A DNA stretch of 64,000 bases from positions 62,001 through 126,000 of the forward strand of contig JACPJQ010000005.1 of NCBI GenBank assembly GCA_016187465.1, written 5' to 3'. Positions within the stretch are counted from its first letter, which is position 1. Each line of letters starts with the position of its first letter. The stretch is from Candidatus Woesearchaeota archaeon. GTDB lineage: Archaea > Nanobdellota > Nanobdellia > Woesearchaeales > GW2011-AR4. The translations under genes and the position numbers were made by a program. Shown in pieces: positions 43,165-51,217 of this stretch. The notes under the pieces were generated by a model that was not told the origin of the DNA, did not search any database, and worked only from the letters and a program-made list of their open reading frames with translations.

Positions 43165-44229
43165 ATGCCAAAAAGGGTGCTGAAAGAATTTAAAGTAGAA
43201 TATCTGCAGATACTTGATGAAAACGGCAATTGCGATGAAGCGCTAATGCCGAAGCTTTCCAATGATGAAATCAGGAAGATATATGAAATGCTTGTTCTTA
43301 TAAGAGTGTTTGACCAGAAAGCTTTCAACATGCAGAGGCAGGGCAGGTTGGGAACTTACATCCAGTTCAAAGGCCAGGAGGCGTGCCAGGTTGGAAGCGC
43401 ATTTGCCTTGGATGATGATGATTTCATTTTTCCGATGTACAGGAACAGCGGACTGCTTATTGCTAGAAAGCAGCCAATAGTTCAGGTGCTGCAGTACTGG
43501 AATGGTGATGAACGAGGTTCAGTAAGCCCTAAAAATGTCAATAATTTTCCGATTTCAATTCCGGTTGGCACGCAAACAGTCCATGCAGCCGGCGCGGCAT
43601 TTGCCGCAAAGCTTCGGAACACAAAACAAGTCTCTGTTGTTTATTTTGGAGATGGTGCAACATCAAAAGGTGATTTCCACGAGGCCATGAATTTTGCGGG
43701 GGTTTTTAATGCTCCTGCTGTCTTTATCTGTGAAAACAATCAGTATGCCATTTCAGTGCCTCGGAGCAAGCAAACTCATTCAGATACAATTGCGCAGAAA
43801 GCAATAGCTTACGGAATTGAGGGAATCCAAATTGACGGAATGGACATTTTTGCTGTCATAAAGGCAGTCAAGGATGCTGTTGACAAGGGAAGGTCCGGCA
43901 AAGGGCCTACTTTGATTGAGTGCTACACTTACAGGCTGGCTGACCATTCCACTTCAGATGACGCTTCAAGATACAGGCCAAAGGAAGAGATTGAGCTTTG
44001 GGCTAAAAAAGACCCGATTGACAGGCTTGAGAAGTTCATGCAAAACAAGAAACTGCTTGATGACGCTTACAAGCAAAAAGTTTTGGTGCAATCCCAGGAG
44101 ATAATCGAGAAAGCAGTAACGGAATTTGAGAAAATACAGCCTCCTGATCCAAAAGATATCTTCAAATATGTTTTTGCAGAGATGACTCAGCAGCAGAAAG
44201 AGGAAATGGAAGAATTGTTTGGGAAATAG
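43165..44229 (+). CDS. pdhA: 2-oxoacid dehydrogenase E1 alpha (pyruvate dehydrogenase type)
   Basis: 354 residues: thiamine-diphosphate motif FGDGATSKGDFHEAMNFAG-NN is complete (GDG...NN), with ENNQYAISVPRS and YRLADHSTSDDASRYR, the phosphorylation-loop region. The substrate may be pyruvate or branched-chain acids. TATA TTTATAAAC (about 43125) and a GAGAGGGG site precede it. First gene of an E1a-E1b-E2 series. Confidence 0.93.
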   Translation: MPKRVLKEFKVEYLQILDENGNCDEALMPKLSNDEIRKIYEMLVLIRVFDQKAFNMQRQGRLGTYIQFKGQEACQVGSAFALDDDDFIFPMYRNSGLLIARKQPIVQVLQYWNGDERGSVSPKNVNNFPISIPVGTQTVHAAGAAFAAKLRNTKQVSVVYFGDGATSKGDFHEAMNFAGVFNAPAVFICENNQYAISVPRSKQTHSDTIAQKAIAYGIEGIQIDGMDIFAVIKAVKDAVDKGRSGKGPTLIECYTYRLADHSTSDDASRYRPKEEIELWAKKDPIDRLEKFMQNKKLLDDAYKQKVLVQSQEIIEKAVTEFEKIQPPDPKDIFKYVFAEMTQQQKEEMEELFGK

Positions 44230-44240
44230 GTTTGATGAAT

Positions 44241-44310
44241 AGATTGGCGAGGCTAAGTGTGTGTGCCAACAGCGAAGCCGAGCACAAAATATGCCGAAGG
44301 CGGATTTAAT
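44241..44310. repeat. Palindromic intergenic repeat Q1
   Basis: Between E1 alpha and E1 beta: TTGGCGAGGC ... AGCCGAGCACAAAATATGCC then GCCGAAGGCGGATT. It matches Q2 (45466-45535) in order: GGCGAGGC, GCCGAGCAC, then a short GAA-loop hairpin and CGGATT. The first stem differs between copies (GGCT/AGCC here). Confidence 0.6.
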
Positions 44311-44390
44311 TTCAATAAAAACAATTCAATAACGAAAAATCCAATAACGATTGAACATTAAAAAAATAAACAAAAAAATAATCAAATAAA

Positions 44391-45365
44391 ATGGTTGTAA
44401 CAAACATAGTCCAGGCAGTGACAATGGGATTGAGGCAGGAGCTTGCCAGAGATAAGAATGTTGTTGTCATGGGGGAGGATGTCGGGCTTAACGGAGGCGT
44501 TTTCAGGGCAACTGACGGCCTGCAGAAAGAGTTTGGGGCAGACAGGGTGGTTGACACGCCGCTGGCCGAGCTTAGCATTGTCGGCTGCGCAATCGGAATG
44601 GCGGTGAATGGGTTAAGGCCAGTTGCTGAAATCCAGTTTTCCGGATTTATGTACTCAACGTTTGACCAGTTATTAAGCCATGCAGGAAGAATAAGAATGA
44701 GGAGCAGGGGAAGGTTTACGTGCCCGATTGTTGTGAGAACCCCCTACGGAGGAGGCATAAGAGCTTTGGAGCTGCATTGCGAGTCTGGAGAGGCAATTTT
44801 TGCGCACACTCCCGGACTCAAAATGGTTGTTCCTTCAAATCCATATGACACAAAAGGGCTGCTTGCAGCAGCAATCAGGGACCCGGACCCTGTAATTTTT
44901 TACGAGCCGATGAGGATTTACAGGGCGATAAAGCAGGACATTCCTGAAAAGGATTACATTGTTCCTTTGGGCAAGGCAAATGTGATTCAGGAAGGTGATG
45001 ACTTAACATTGATTTCATGGGGCGCGATGGTAAAGACATGCCAGGAAGCAGTTGAAAAATTAAACAATAAGTACAGCGTTGAATTGGTTGATTTAAGGAC
45101 CATCAATCCTTACGACGCTGAAGCCATTGCAGATTCTGTCAAAAAAACAGGAAGATGCGTGATTGTGCACGAAGCAATCAGGACAGGAGGGTTTGCAGCA
45201 GAGCTTATTGCTTCAATAAATGAAAAAGTATTATTAAGCCTGGAAGCTCCTGTAATAAGGATAACTGCTCCAGATGTTCCGTTCCCCCTTGCAAAGTTGG
45301 AAAATTACTTTTTGCCTGACGCAACCAGAATATTAAAAGGAATTGAAAGGGTTATGAGTTATTAG
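44391..45365 (+). CDS. pdhB: 2-oxoacid dehydrogenase E1 beta
   Basis: 324 residues: NVVVMGEDVGLNGGVFRATD, DTPLAELSIVGCAIGMAVNG, RTPYGGGIRALELHCESGEA and LISWGAMVKTCQEAVEKL, then VDLRTINPYDAEAI. Transketolase-like, forms the active site with E1 alpha. The AATAACGATTGAACATTAAA motif ends 30 bp before the start, after palindromic repeat Q1. Confidence 0.95.
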   Translation: MVVTNIVQAVTMGLRQELARDKNVVVMGEDVGLNGGVFRATDGLQKEFGADRVVDTPLAELSIVGCAIGMAVNGLRPVAEIQFSGFMYSTFDQLLSHAGRIRMRSRGRFTCPIVVRTPYGGGIRALELHCESGEAIFAHTPGLKMVVPSNPYDTKGLLAAAIRDPDPVIFYEPMRIYRAIKQDIPEKDYIVPLGKANVIQEGDDLTLISWGAMVKTCQEAVEKLNNKYSVELVDLRTINPYDAEAIADSVKKTGRCVIVHEAIRTGGFAAELIASINEKVLLSLEAPVIRITAPDVPFPLAKLENYFLPDATRILKGIERVMSY

Positions 45366-45373
45366 AACAACCG

Positions 45374-45535
45374 TTCCGCCAGTTGACGGCGGGAAACTTT
45401 TTTCGCAAAAAAGTTTCATCAAAAAATGTAGGCTTCGCAATTTTGTTGCTCAACCCACGAATATAAATCGGCGAGGCAAAAATTAGTGGCAGACAATTTT
45501 TGCCGAGCACTAGATATTGTCCGAAGGACGGATTG
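45374..45535. repeat. Stacked hairpins and palindromic repeat Q2
   Basis: CCGCCAGTTGACGGCGG, then a perfect 11-bp stem GAAACTTTTTT/AAAAAAGTTTC with a CGC loop (45393-45417), then Q2 (45466-45535) with stem GGCAAAAATT/AATTTTTGCC and TGTCCGAAGGACGG. No gene in these 180 bp. Possible processing sites between E1 and E2, or mobile palindromes. Confidence 0.55.
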
Positions 45536-45548
45536 AAAAGTTACGTTA

Positions 45549-45767
45549 ATGGAAACGAATTATGTCAAAATTTGTCCAAAGTGTGGAAGTTCAGATATTG
45601 AGTCACCAGATGCTTTTATAATAGTGATGTATATGCTTCCAGCTTCATTAAGAAGTGTGCATAAAGATACTTGCAAAGATTGTGGATATCAAGGAATAAT
45701 TCCAGAAATAGAAAAATCAAAAATAGAAGATTTTAAAAAAGAAATAAAAACTAAAACCAATCAATAA
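45549..45767 (+). CDS. Small zinc-ribbon protein with hydrophobic middle
   Basis: 72 residues: KICPKCGSSDIES, hydrophobic AFIIVMYMLPASLRS, then KDTCKDCGYQGIIPEIEKSK. Two C-x2-C pairs about 29 apart. It lies 1 bp before the E2 start, so translation may be coupled. Function unknown; membrane-associated zinc ribbon is possible. Confidence 0.65.
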   Translation: METNYVKICPKCGSSDIESPDAFIIVMYMLPASLRSVHKDTCKDCGYQGIIPEIEKSKIEDFKKEIKTKTNQ

Positions 45768-45768
45768 A

Positions 45769-47046
45769 ATGCCTTACGAATTCAAGTTCCCGGATGTTGG
45801 AGAGGGTATCCATGAAGGGGAGATTGTAAAATGGCTTGTCCGGGAAGGCGATAATGTAAAAGCCGACCAACCTCTTGGCGAGATAGAAACTGACAAGGCG
45901 ATTGTTGAAATGCCCTCGCCGAAATCTGGCAAAATCCTAAAGCTACATGTTGCTGCAGGCGGCATTATCCATGTCGGCGAGACAATGGTCACAATTCTTG
46001 AGGATCACGAAACAGAGTCAGACGCAAAAAAGCACATGGAAGCGAAAGCTGAGGAGAAAAAGAATGTGCCTTATACTGGCTCTGTTGTTGGCTTTGTGGA
46101 AGAGGCAAAAGGAGTTTCTCCGATTTACGGCGCAAAAACTCAGTCTGCACAAGCTGTTTCAGGCGGAAATCTTGGAGCAGTCCAGGCAACTCCCGCTGTC
46201 AGAAATCTTGCAAAGCAGCTTAATGTTGATTTAAGCATTGTCAAAGGCACAGGCCAAAATGGAATGATAACAATGTCTGATGTGCAAAAAGCTGCTGGCG
46301 CAGCTAAGAAAGAAGAGGCAGCTGGCATAAAAATCACTAGAAAATATGATTTCTTCGGGTATGTTGACAGGGTGCATTTGCACGGTGTAAAGAAAGCTGT
46401 TGCGGCAAAAATGGCAGAATCCATATTTACGGCTGCGCAATTGACAAACATGCACGAAGCTGACGTAACCGAGCTGGCTGCACTGAAGGAGAAAGAAAAG
46501 CTGAAATTTGAAAAAGACGGCATTAAGCTGACGTTCATGCCTTACATTGTCAAAGCAGTTGCCTTGTGTTTGAGAGATCACCAGTACCTTAACGCTTCAC
46601 TTGAAGGCGAGGAGATTGTCTTGAAGAAGTATTATAATATTGGAGTGGCTGTTGACTCAGAAGATGGATTGTTTGTGCCTGTTGTCAAAGGCGCCCAGGA
46701 AAAAGACATAAAGATGATTGCGAAAGACATCGAGAAGCTCGCAAATGACGTCAAGACAAGAAAAGTCAACATGATGGACCTTAAAGGAGGCTCTTTTACT
46801 GTGAGCAATCTTGGCTCTGTGGGAGTCGGATTCTTCACGCCAATCATTAACTATCCTGAAAGCGCAATACTTGGAGTCGGAAGGGTTGTGGAAAAACCTG
46901 TTGCAAGAGGCGGCAAGATAGAAATAAGAAAGATTGTGCCTCTGTCATTGACTTACGACCACAGGATTGTTGACGGAGCGCAGGCAGCGAGGTTTATGGC
47001 AAGCCTGATGGAAAGATTGCAGCTGTGCGAGTTTGAAGGGAAGTGA
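45769..47046 (+). CDS. pdhC: Dihydrolipoyl acyltransferase (E2)
   Basis: 425 residues: lipoyl domain with GEIETDKAIVEMPSPKSG (lipoylated K44), a subunit-binding domain (ATPAVRNLAKQLNVDLSIVK then GTGQNGMITMSDVQ), and a catalytic domain ending SLTYDHRIVDGAQAARFMAS with the D-H-R-x-x-D-G active site. Core of the complex; lipoyl group supplied by LipA or LplA nearby. No E3 follows. Confidence 0.95.
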   Translation: MPYEFKFPDVGEGIHEGEIVKWLVREGDNVKADQPLGEIETDKAIVEMPSPKSGKILKLHVAAGGIIHVGETMVTILEDHETESDAKKHMEAKAEEKKNVPYTGSVVGFVEEAKGVSPIYGAKTQSAQAVSGGNLGAVQATPAVRNLAKQLNVDLSIVKGTGQNGMITMSDVQKAAGAAKKEEAAGIKITRKYDFFGYVDRVHLHGVKKAVAAKMAESIFTAAQLTNMHEADVTELAALKEKEKLKFEKDGIKLTFMPYIVKAVALCLRDHQYLNASLEGEEIVLKKYYNIGVAVDSEDGLFVPVVKGAQEKDIKMIAKDIEKLANDVKTRKVNMMDLKGGSFTVSNLGSVGVGFFTPIINYPESAILGVGRVVEKPVARGGKIEIRKIVPLSLTYDHRIVDGAQAARFMASLMERLQLCEFEGK

Positions 47047-47047
47047 A

Positions 47048-47470
47048 ATGACCAAACAAATTTTCATTAATTTACCGGTGAAAGATCTCGATAAGACAAT
47101 AGAGTTTTTTACCAAGCTTGGTTTTAAGTTCAACCCCCAGTTTACTGACGAGAATGCGACATGCATGATTGTTTCAGATGATATATTCGTAATGCTTTTG
47201 GTTGAAAAATTTTTCAAAACTTTTATCAAGAAGGAGATTTGTGATGCCAAGAAAAGCACAGAGGTGTTATTAGCCCTAGCTGTTGAAAGCAGAGGTGAAG
47301 TGGACAAGATGATGACCGATGCAATCAAAGCAGGAGGCTCGGAACCTAGAGCTCCCCAGGACCACGGATGGATGTACGGCAGAAGTTTTGAAGATATCAA
47401 TGGGCATATTTGGGAAGTTTTCTATATGGACGAAAGCCAGATGCCTGAAGAAATGAAGAAAGGGCAGTGA
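47048..47470 (+). CDS. VOC-superfamily (glyoxalase-like) protein
   Basis: 140 residues: IFINLPVKDLDKTIEFFTKL then GFKFNPQFTDENATCMIVSD, and HGWMYGRSFEDINGHIWEVF. Two beta-alpha-beta-beta-beta modules, with metal-ligand candidates E and H near the end. The ATG at 47048 is 1 bp after the E2 stop. Lactoylglutathione-lyase relatives; substrate unknown. Confidence 0.85.
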   Translation: MTKQIFINLPVKDLDKTIEFFTKLGFKFNPQFTDENATCMIVSDDIFVMLLVEKFFKTFIKKEICDAKKSTEVLLALAVESRGEVDKMMTDAIKAGGSEPRAPQDHGWMYGRSFEDINGHIWEVFYMDESQMPEEMKKGQ

Positions 47471-47474
47471 TATT

Positions 47475-47990
47475 ATGAAGATGAATCCAGTTGTGCATTT
47501 TGAAATGCCGGCAGGGACGGTGCATAAGGCTAAAGGGCATGGTTTTGGAGAGAGGGTTATTGGTGTTAAGAAAAATTTAAAGATATTTAAGCCCCGCCAT
47601 ATCACTGTATCCATCAATGCTTCTGCTGATGAGGTATTTGAATTCGCCTCAAACCCTGAGAATCTTCCCAAATGGGCTGCTGGATTAAGCGGCTCGATAA
47701 AGAAAGTTGATGGTGACTGGCTTGCTGAATCTCCAATGGGAACCGTCAAAATTAAATTTGCTGAAAAAAATAAATTCGGCATTCTGGACCATGATGTCAC
47801 TTTGCCGTCCGGCGAGAAAGTCTATAACCCAATGCGTGTATTTCCGAATAATGATGGAAGCGAAATAATCTTCACTTTGTACCAGCGGCTGGATATGCCA
47901 GATGAGATGTTTGCCGAGGATTCAAAACTGGTCAAAAGCGATTTGGAAAGGCTGAAGGGACTGCTTGAAAATAACAAAACATCAAAATAA
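47475..47990 (+). CDS. SRPBCC-domain protein with VOC-like N-terminal remnant
   Basis: 171 residues. From residue 42, RHITVSINASADEVFEFASN then PENLPKWAAGLSGSI is a START/SRPBCC domain for small hydrophobic ligands. The first residues NPVVHFEMPAGTVHKA look like the opening strand of a VOC protein (normally 'MNPVVHFEMP..D..R'), suggesting a gene fusion or deletion between a VOC gene and this one. It is 4 bp after another VOC gene. Confidence 0.75.
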   Translation: MKMNPVVHFEMPAGTVHKAKGHGFGERVIGVKKNLKIFKPRHITVSINASADEVFEFASNPENLPKWAAGLSGSIKKVDGDWLAESPMGTVKIKFAEKNKFGILDHDVTLPSGEKVYNPMRVFPNNDGSEIIFTLYQRLDMPDEMFAEDSKLVKSDLERLKGLLENNKTSK

Positions 47991-48091
47991 ATCTCATAGC
48001 GGATAATTTTTCAAAAGGGAACATCAATAGAACAGCTTAAAACAAACACATAGAATTTGTTGGAGAAAAACGATGGCGACCTTAAAGGGAG

Positions 48092-48853
48092 CTAACCCCC
48101 CCTCTCAACATAGCACGCACCTTTATTCCTCAGCAAAGTTCCGCTTGGCATTTGCACAAAATTGTACTGGGTCCTTGCCAAGTCCTCTGCCCGCATTATC
48201 TCGTATTTTGACAGCTCATCAATTTTGAATTCTTTATTTTTTATAAAGTTGTCTTTTAATGCTTGATATACTTTTTGCTGCGGTATTTTTTTATGCTCAA
48301 GAACAGAAGTTGCCTTTTCTTTTACTGTTTCCTCGGAAATATTCAGCAGTTTGGGCATTACGCTTAAGTCCATACTGTAAATCAAAGTCCCATGCTGCAG
48401 GTAAACCCCTTCATTCATGAGCTTTGCGGCATTGCCTGAAATCTTTTTTCCTTTGACTAAGATATCGTTTTTGTTTTCAAGCGTTGCTTTAATTCCAAAT
48501 TCTTTCAGTGCATTTATCATGCAAAGGCAGATTTGCCTGTATGCGCTCTGTATGCTGTAGTTGAATGTCCTTATGTTGGCAATCACGCTGTATGTAAAAT
48601 CGTCCCTGCCGTGGAAAACCGCCCTTCCGCCCGTCATTCTCCTGACAATCTCAACATTGTGCTTTTTGCACGCCTCAAGATTTATTTCCTTTGGATTCTG
48701 GTAAGCCCCTATAGAAACAGAGTTATTTTCCCATTTGTAAAACCTTATTGTCGGCAACTCTCTTCCGTTAGCCACGCTCTCGTAAATAGCATGGTCTATT
48801 GCCATGTTCATAGACGCGGAATAAGGCCGCTGCTCAATCAAACGCCATTTCAT
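48092..48853 (-). CDS. lplA: Lipoate-protein ligase
   Basis: About 253 residues from MKWRLIEQRPYSASMNMAID; an earlier ATG at 48874 adds seven residues. RRMTGGRAVFHGRDDFTYSV and KISGNAAKLMNEGVYLQHGT (catalytic Lys) define the BPL/LplA/LipB fold. It loads lipoate or octanoate onto E2; with LipA it gives both routes. It lacks the long C-terminal domain of E. coli LplA but retains an accessory tail. Convergent to the dehydrogenase cluster. Confidence 0.9.
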   Translation of the reverse strand: MKWRLIEQRPYSASMNMAIDHAIYESVANGRELPTIRFYKWENNSVSIGAYQNPKEINLEACKKHNVEIVRRMTGGRAVFHGRDDFTYSVIANIRTFNYSIQSAYRQICLCMINALKEFGIKATLENKNDILVKGKKISGNAAKLMNEGVYLQHGTLIYSMDLSVMPKLLNISEETVKEKATSVLEHKKIPQQKVYQALKDNFIKNKEFKIDELSKYEIMRAEDLARTQYNFVQMPSGTLLRNKGACYVERGG

Positions 48854-48877
48854 TATATCAGTGTATACCTCCAAAAT

Positions 48878-49414
48878 TTAAAAAATTATTGTTTTTGGCG
48901 TTTGTTTGGAAATGCCCATATAATATTTGTTTGGTTGTGTTAAAGCAGGATGATTATTATTTCTATTGCTATCTTTAACTGACTCCATAGCGTAATAAAC
49001 GTATGTCCTTCGCATATTTTGAACCTTCGTTGATAAGCATAACACACCACTTCCCTTCCCGCCATCTTCTTTACGTACAAGTGCATATTTGGGGTTGTCA
49101 CTTAGGCTAATGCGGATTGAGTATTCATATACCTCTACAAGTACTTTACTAGTTCTCAAAGTCAAGCGGTATTCAATTTTTCTAGAATTATTTCTCTCAA
49201 AAATTGAAAGTCTAAATGGGTATGGGTATAATGGATTGTATCCCGTCTTCTTGTCCCACTCGTATACGAATATATCTTTGGAGATTAGCAAATCCCTAAC
49301 TTCCTTTTCAAATCCATCAATATTTCCTGCAGTAATCTTAGAAAAAGTTGGCAAAGAAAGAATTAAATGTTCTAAATCAACGGTTTTATCACGACAAACG
49401 CCATTTTCGTCCAT
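48878..49414 (-). CDS. Unknown 178-residue protein
   Basis: DLEHLILSLPTFSKITAGNI, then a beta-rich middle (FRLSIFERNNSRKIEYRLTL and VEVYEYSIRISLSDNPKYAL) and a Gln/Asn-rich end. No cysteines of note and no membrane span. It precedes lplA on the same strand by 24 bp. No family recognised. Confidence 0.55.
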   Translation of the reverse strand: MDENGVCRDKTVDLEHLILSLPTFSKITAGNIDGFEKEVRDLLISKDIFVYEWDKKTGYNPLYPYPFRLSIFERNNSRKIEYRLTLRTSKVLVEVYEYSIRISLSDNPKYALVRKEDGGKGSGVLCLSTKVQNMRRTYVYYAMESVKDSNRNNNHPALTQPNKYYMGISKQTPKTIIF

Positions 49415-49537
49415 TAAAAAAAGAGTATAATGATAACTTGCTTAAATAGTTTTTGATTTTGTGATTTAGAAAATAAAATAAAAAAAGAAAAAAATAAATC
49501 TATAATCTGAACCTATGAACTAAAGATTGTTAAAATC

Positions 49538-49684
49538 CTAGTATCTTGGTTTCTTCTTGCTGTAACAGTCCCTGCAGTAAACTGGGCGTCCTTCCTTTGG
49601 CTGGAACGGTACTTCCGCATCCGCGCCGCATTCGGAACACTTTATCTTATGCATAGTTCTGTTCTCAAAACTTCCGTAACGCAT
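49538..49684 (-). CDS. Small archaeal zinc-ribbon protein
   Basis: 48 residues: MRYGSFENRTMHKIKCSECG then ADAEVPFQPKEGRPVYCRDC and YSKKKPRY. C-x2-C pairs 17 apart; the order ('KCSECGADAEVPFQPKEGRPVYC') is the known CxxC-x17-CxxC ribbon found across archaea and Patescibacteria. Likely binds RNA or a ribosome-related partner; not covered by long-ORF searches. Confidence 0.75.
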   Translation of the reverse strand: MRYGSFENRTMHKIKCSECGADAEVPFQPKEGRPVYCRDCYSKKKPRY

Positions 49685-49887
49685 TTTCCTCCCTCGTATT
49701 AATTAGTTACACGAAATTTACTAGAAATAGCAATTCCGATGTACCACTCTGTAGATAGAAGAGGTTATATATAAAGGTATGTATTTTATCAGTAGTTCCG
49801 AAAGTAGATTACCAGAATAGAAAATCAGTAGGTTATATAGGAAAATAAACCAAATAATTTTTAAACAAATTTATCATCCACTTTTAT

Positions 49888-50542
49888 ATGTTCAGTTTTC
49901 CCGAAAAACTTAATCCTTTCATGGTCACGCTTGGAGTTTCAATAATAACTTTAGCATTATTTTTCATTTCAAACTCTGAAGCTCCAATTCACACTAAATT
50001 GTTCATATTTATTCCAACATTTTTAATATCAATGACTTTAATATTTATAGGCTTGCCCAACTGGATGAGATATGAAGAAATGGTCTTAAAACTTATAGAG
50101 AATCAATTAAAAAGAGAACAAGCCGGGCTACAAATAGAAATAAGGTCAATAATAGCTGAATGGGACTTAGATTTTGATTATAGAAATGTTAAAGACAGTG
50201 AGGACTATCCAGAAGAGACCAACGTTACTAATTACAAAATACATGTAATGGTTGAAAACAAAGGCCTCAATGATAACACTGTCAAAGATTTTGAAGTAAT
50301 TTCAAAAAGATATGGAAATCTAAATGTATCCAGTCCGACTTTAAGTAAAATCGCCAAAAGAAACACTAATTTTTTTTGATATTAATGCTACCTTATGGAG
50401 AAAACATGCGGATAAGGACAACTCCTTGGCTATAAAAATGGTTGATATGGATGGCACACCTTTGGAAGCGACTCATAAAGTTGACATTTATAGGTATGGG
50501 GGTGAATACCTAAAACGGTTTCCCAATGAAGATATGATATAG
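49888..50542 (+). pseudogene. Membrane protein gene with frameshift in a T8 run
   Basis: First frame 49888-50379: two spans (VTLGVSIITLALFFISNS and KLFIFIPTFLISMTLIFIGL), then a coiled-coil and a beta domain. At TTTTTTTT (50370-50377) the frame stops (NFF-stop). One base less continues smoothly as DINATLWRKHADKDNSLAIK then VDIYRYGGEYLKRFPNEDMI to TAG at 50540. Homopolymer error, mutation or programmed slippage cannot be told apart. The final TAG is part of the 107-bp inverted-repeat element. Confidence 0.65.
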
Positions 50543-50644
50543 AGGACTTTGAAAAACCCCATTTTTTGAATGTTTTCAATTTTTAGTCTCGACGATGCAT
50601 AAAACAAATTGTTATTTTCAGAGGGTTATTCAAAACTCTCTATA
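50538..50644. mobile_element. 107-bp inverted-repeat element (TATAGAG ends)
   Basis: Left arm TATAGAGGACTTTGAAAAAC pairs with the right arm, which read inwards is TATAGAGAGTTTTGAATAAC: about 18 of 22 positions agree. No open frame inside. A lone half (TATAGAGAACTTTGAA) is at 59379. Its leading TATAG supplies a stop codon for the upstream gene, as at 40772. Confidence 0.55.
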
Positions 50645-50787
50645 AGCTAAAATTATCGTTCTGTTGGCGTTATTTCAAATTCCTTAATTCAAGGTTTTAA
50701 ATCGTATTTCCCACTTTATTTAATATTGATTGAAAAAGACTAGTAAACTTACTAGAAATATACACCCAATATAAAAAATATAAAATA

Positions 50788-51114
50788 TCAAACCTTGATG
50801 TTCATTAACAGAGCCTTTCTGGCATTTTCCCGGTAAATCTCCGCTTCCTTCTTATGTAGCACCCTTTCCTGAATAAGCGATTTTGGAACCTTACTGCTCA
50901 TTATTTTCCTATACTCAGAATCAGTCATCTTGCCTATTACGTATTGGCCTTCTATGTGATTTATGACCGTTGCTTTCTTTTTTTGAACATAATGGTCAAA
51001 ATTGCTATTAATCCTTTGAAGCCAGTCAGATAACTTAAAGCCTTCATATTTGGCTATTAGGCTCATATCTTTAACCATGTCCCCAGAGAACTTCAAGCAT
51101 TGGCCTCTTTTCAT
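50788..51114 (-). CDS. Unknown 108-residue protein
   Basis: Helical: CLKFSGDMVKDMSLIAKYEG, then FKLSDWLQRINSNFDHYVQK and KMTDSEYRKIMSSKVPKSLI. Basic, soluble, no cysteine pairs. It lies beyond the 3' end of the defence operon on the same strand. No family recognised. Confidence 0.5.
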   Translation of the reverse strand: MKRGQCLKFSGDMVKDMSLIAKYEGFKLSDWLQRINSNFDHYVQKKKATVINHIEGQYVIGKMTDSEYRKIMSSKVPKSLIQERVLHKKEAEIYRENARKALLMNIKV

Positions 51115-51217
51115 AGAATTTTCTGATGCTAGGTTGTTAATAAAGTTAACGATTGCTGATGCTGATTGCGGCAGTAGTCCGAAAGTAAAATTTAATATTT
51201 GGATATTATGTGGTATT

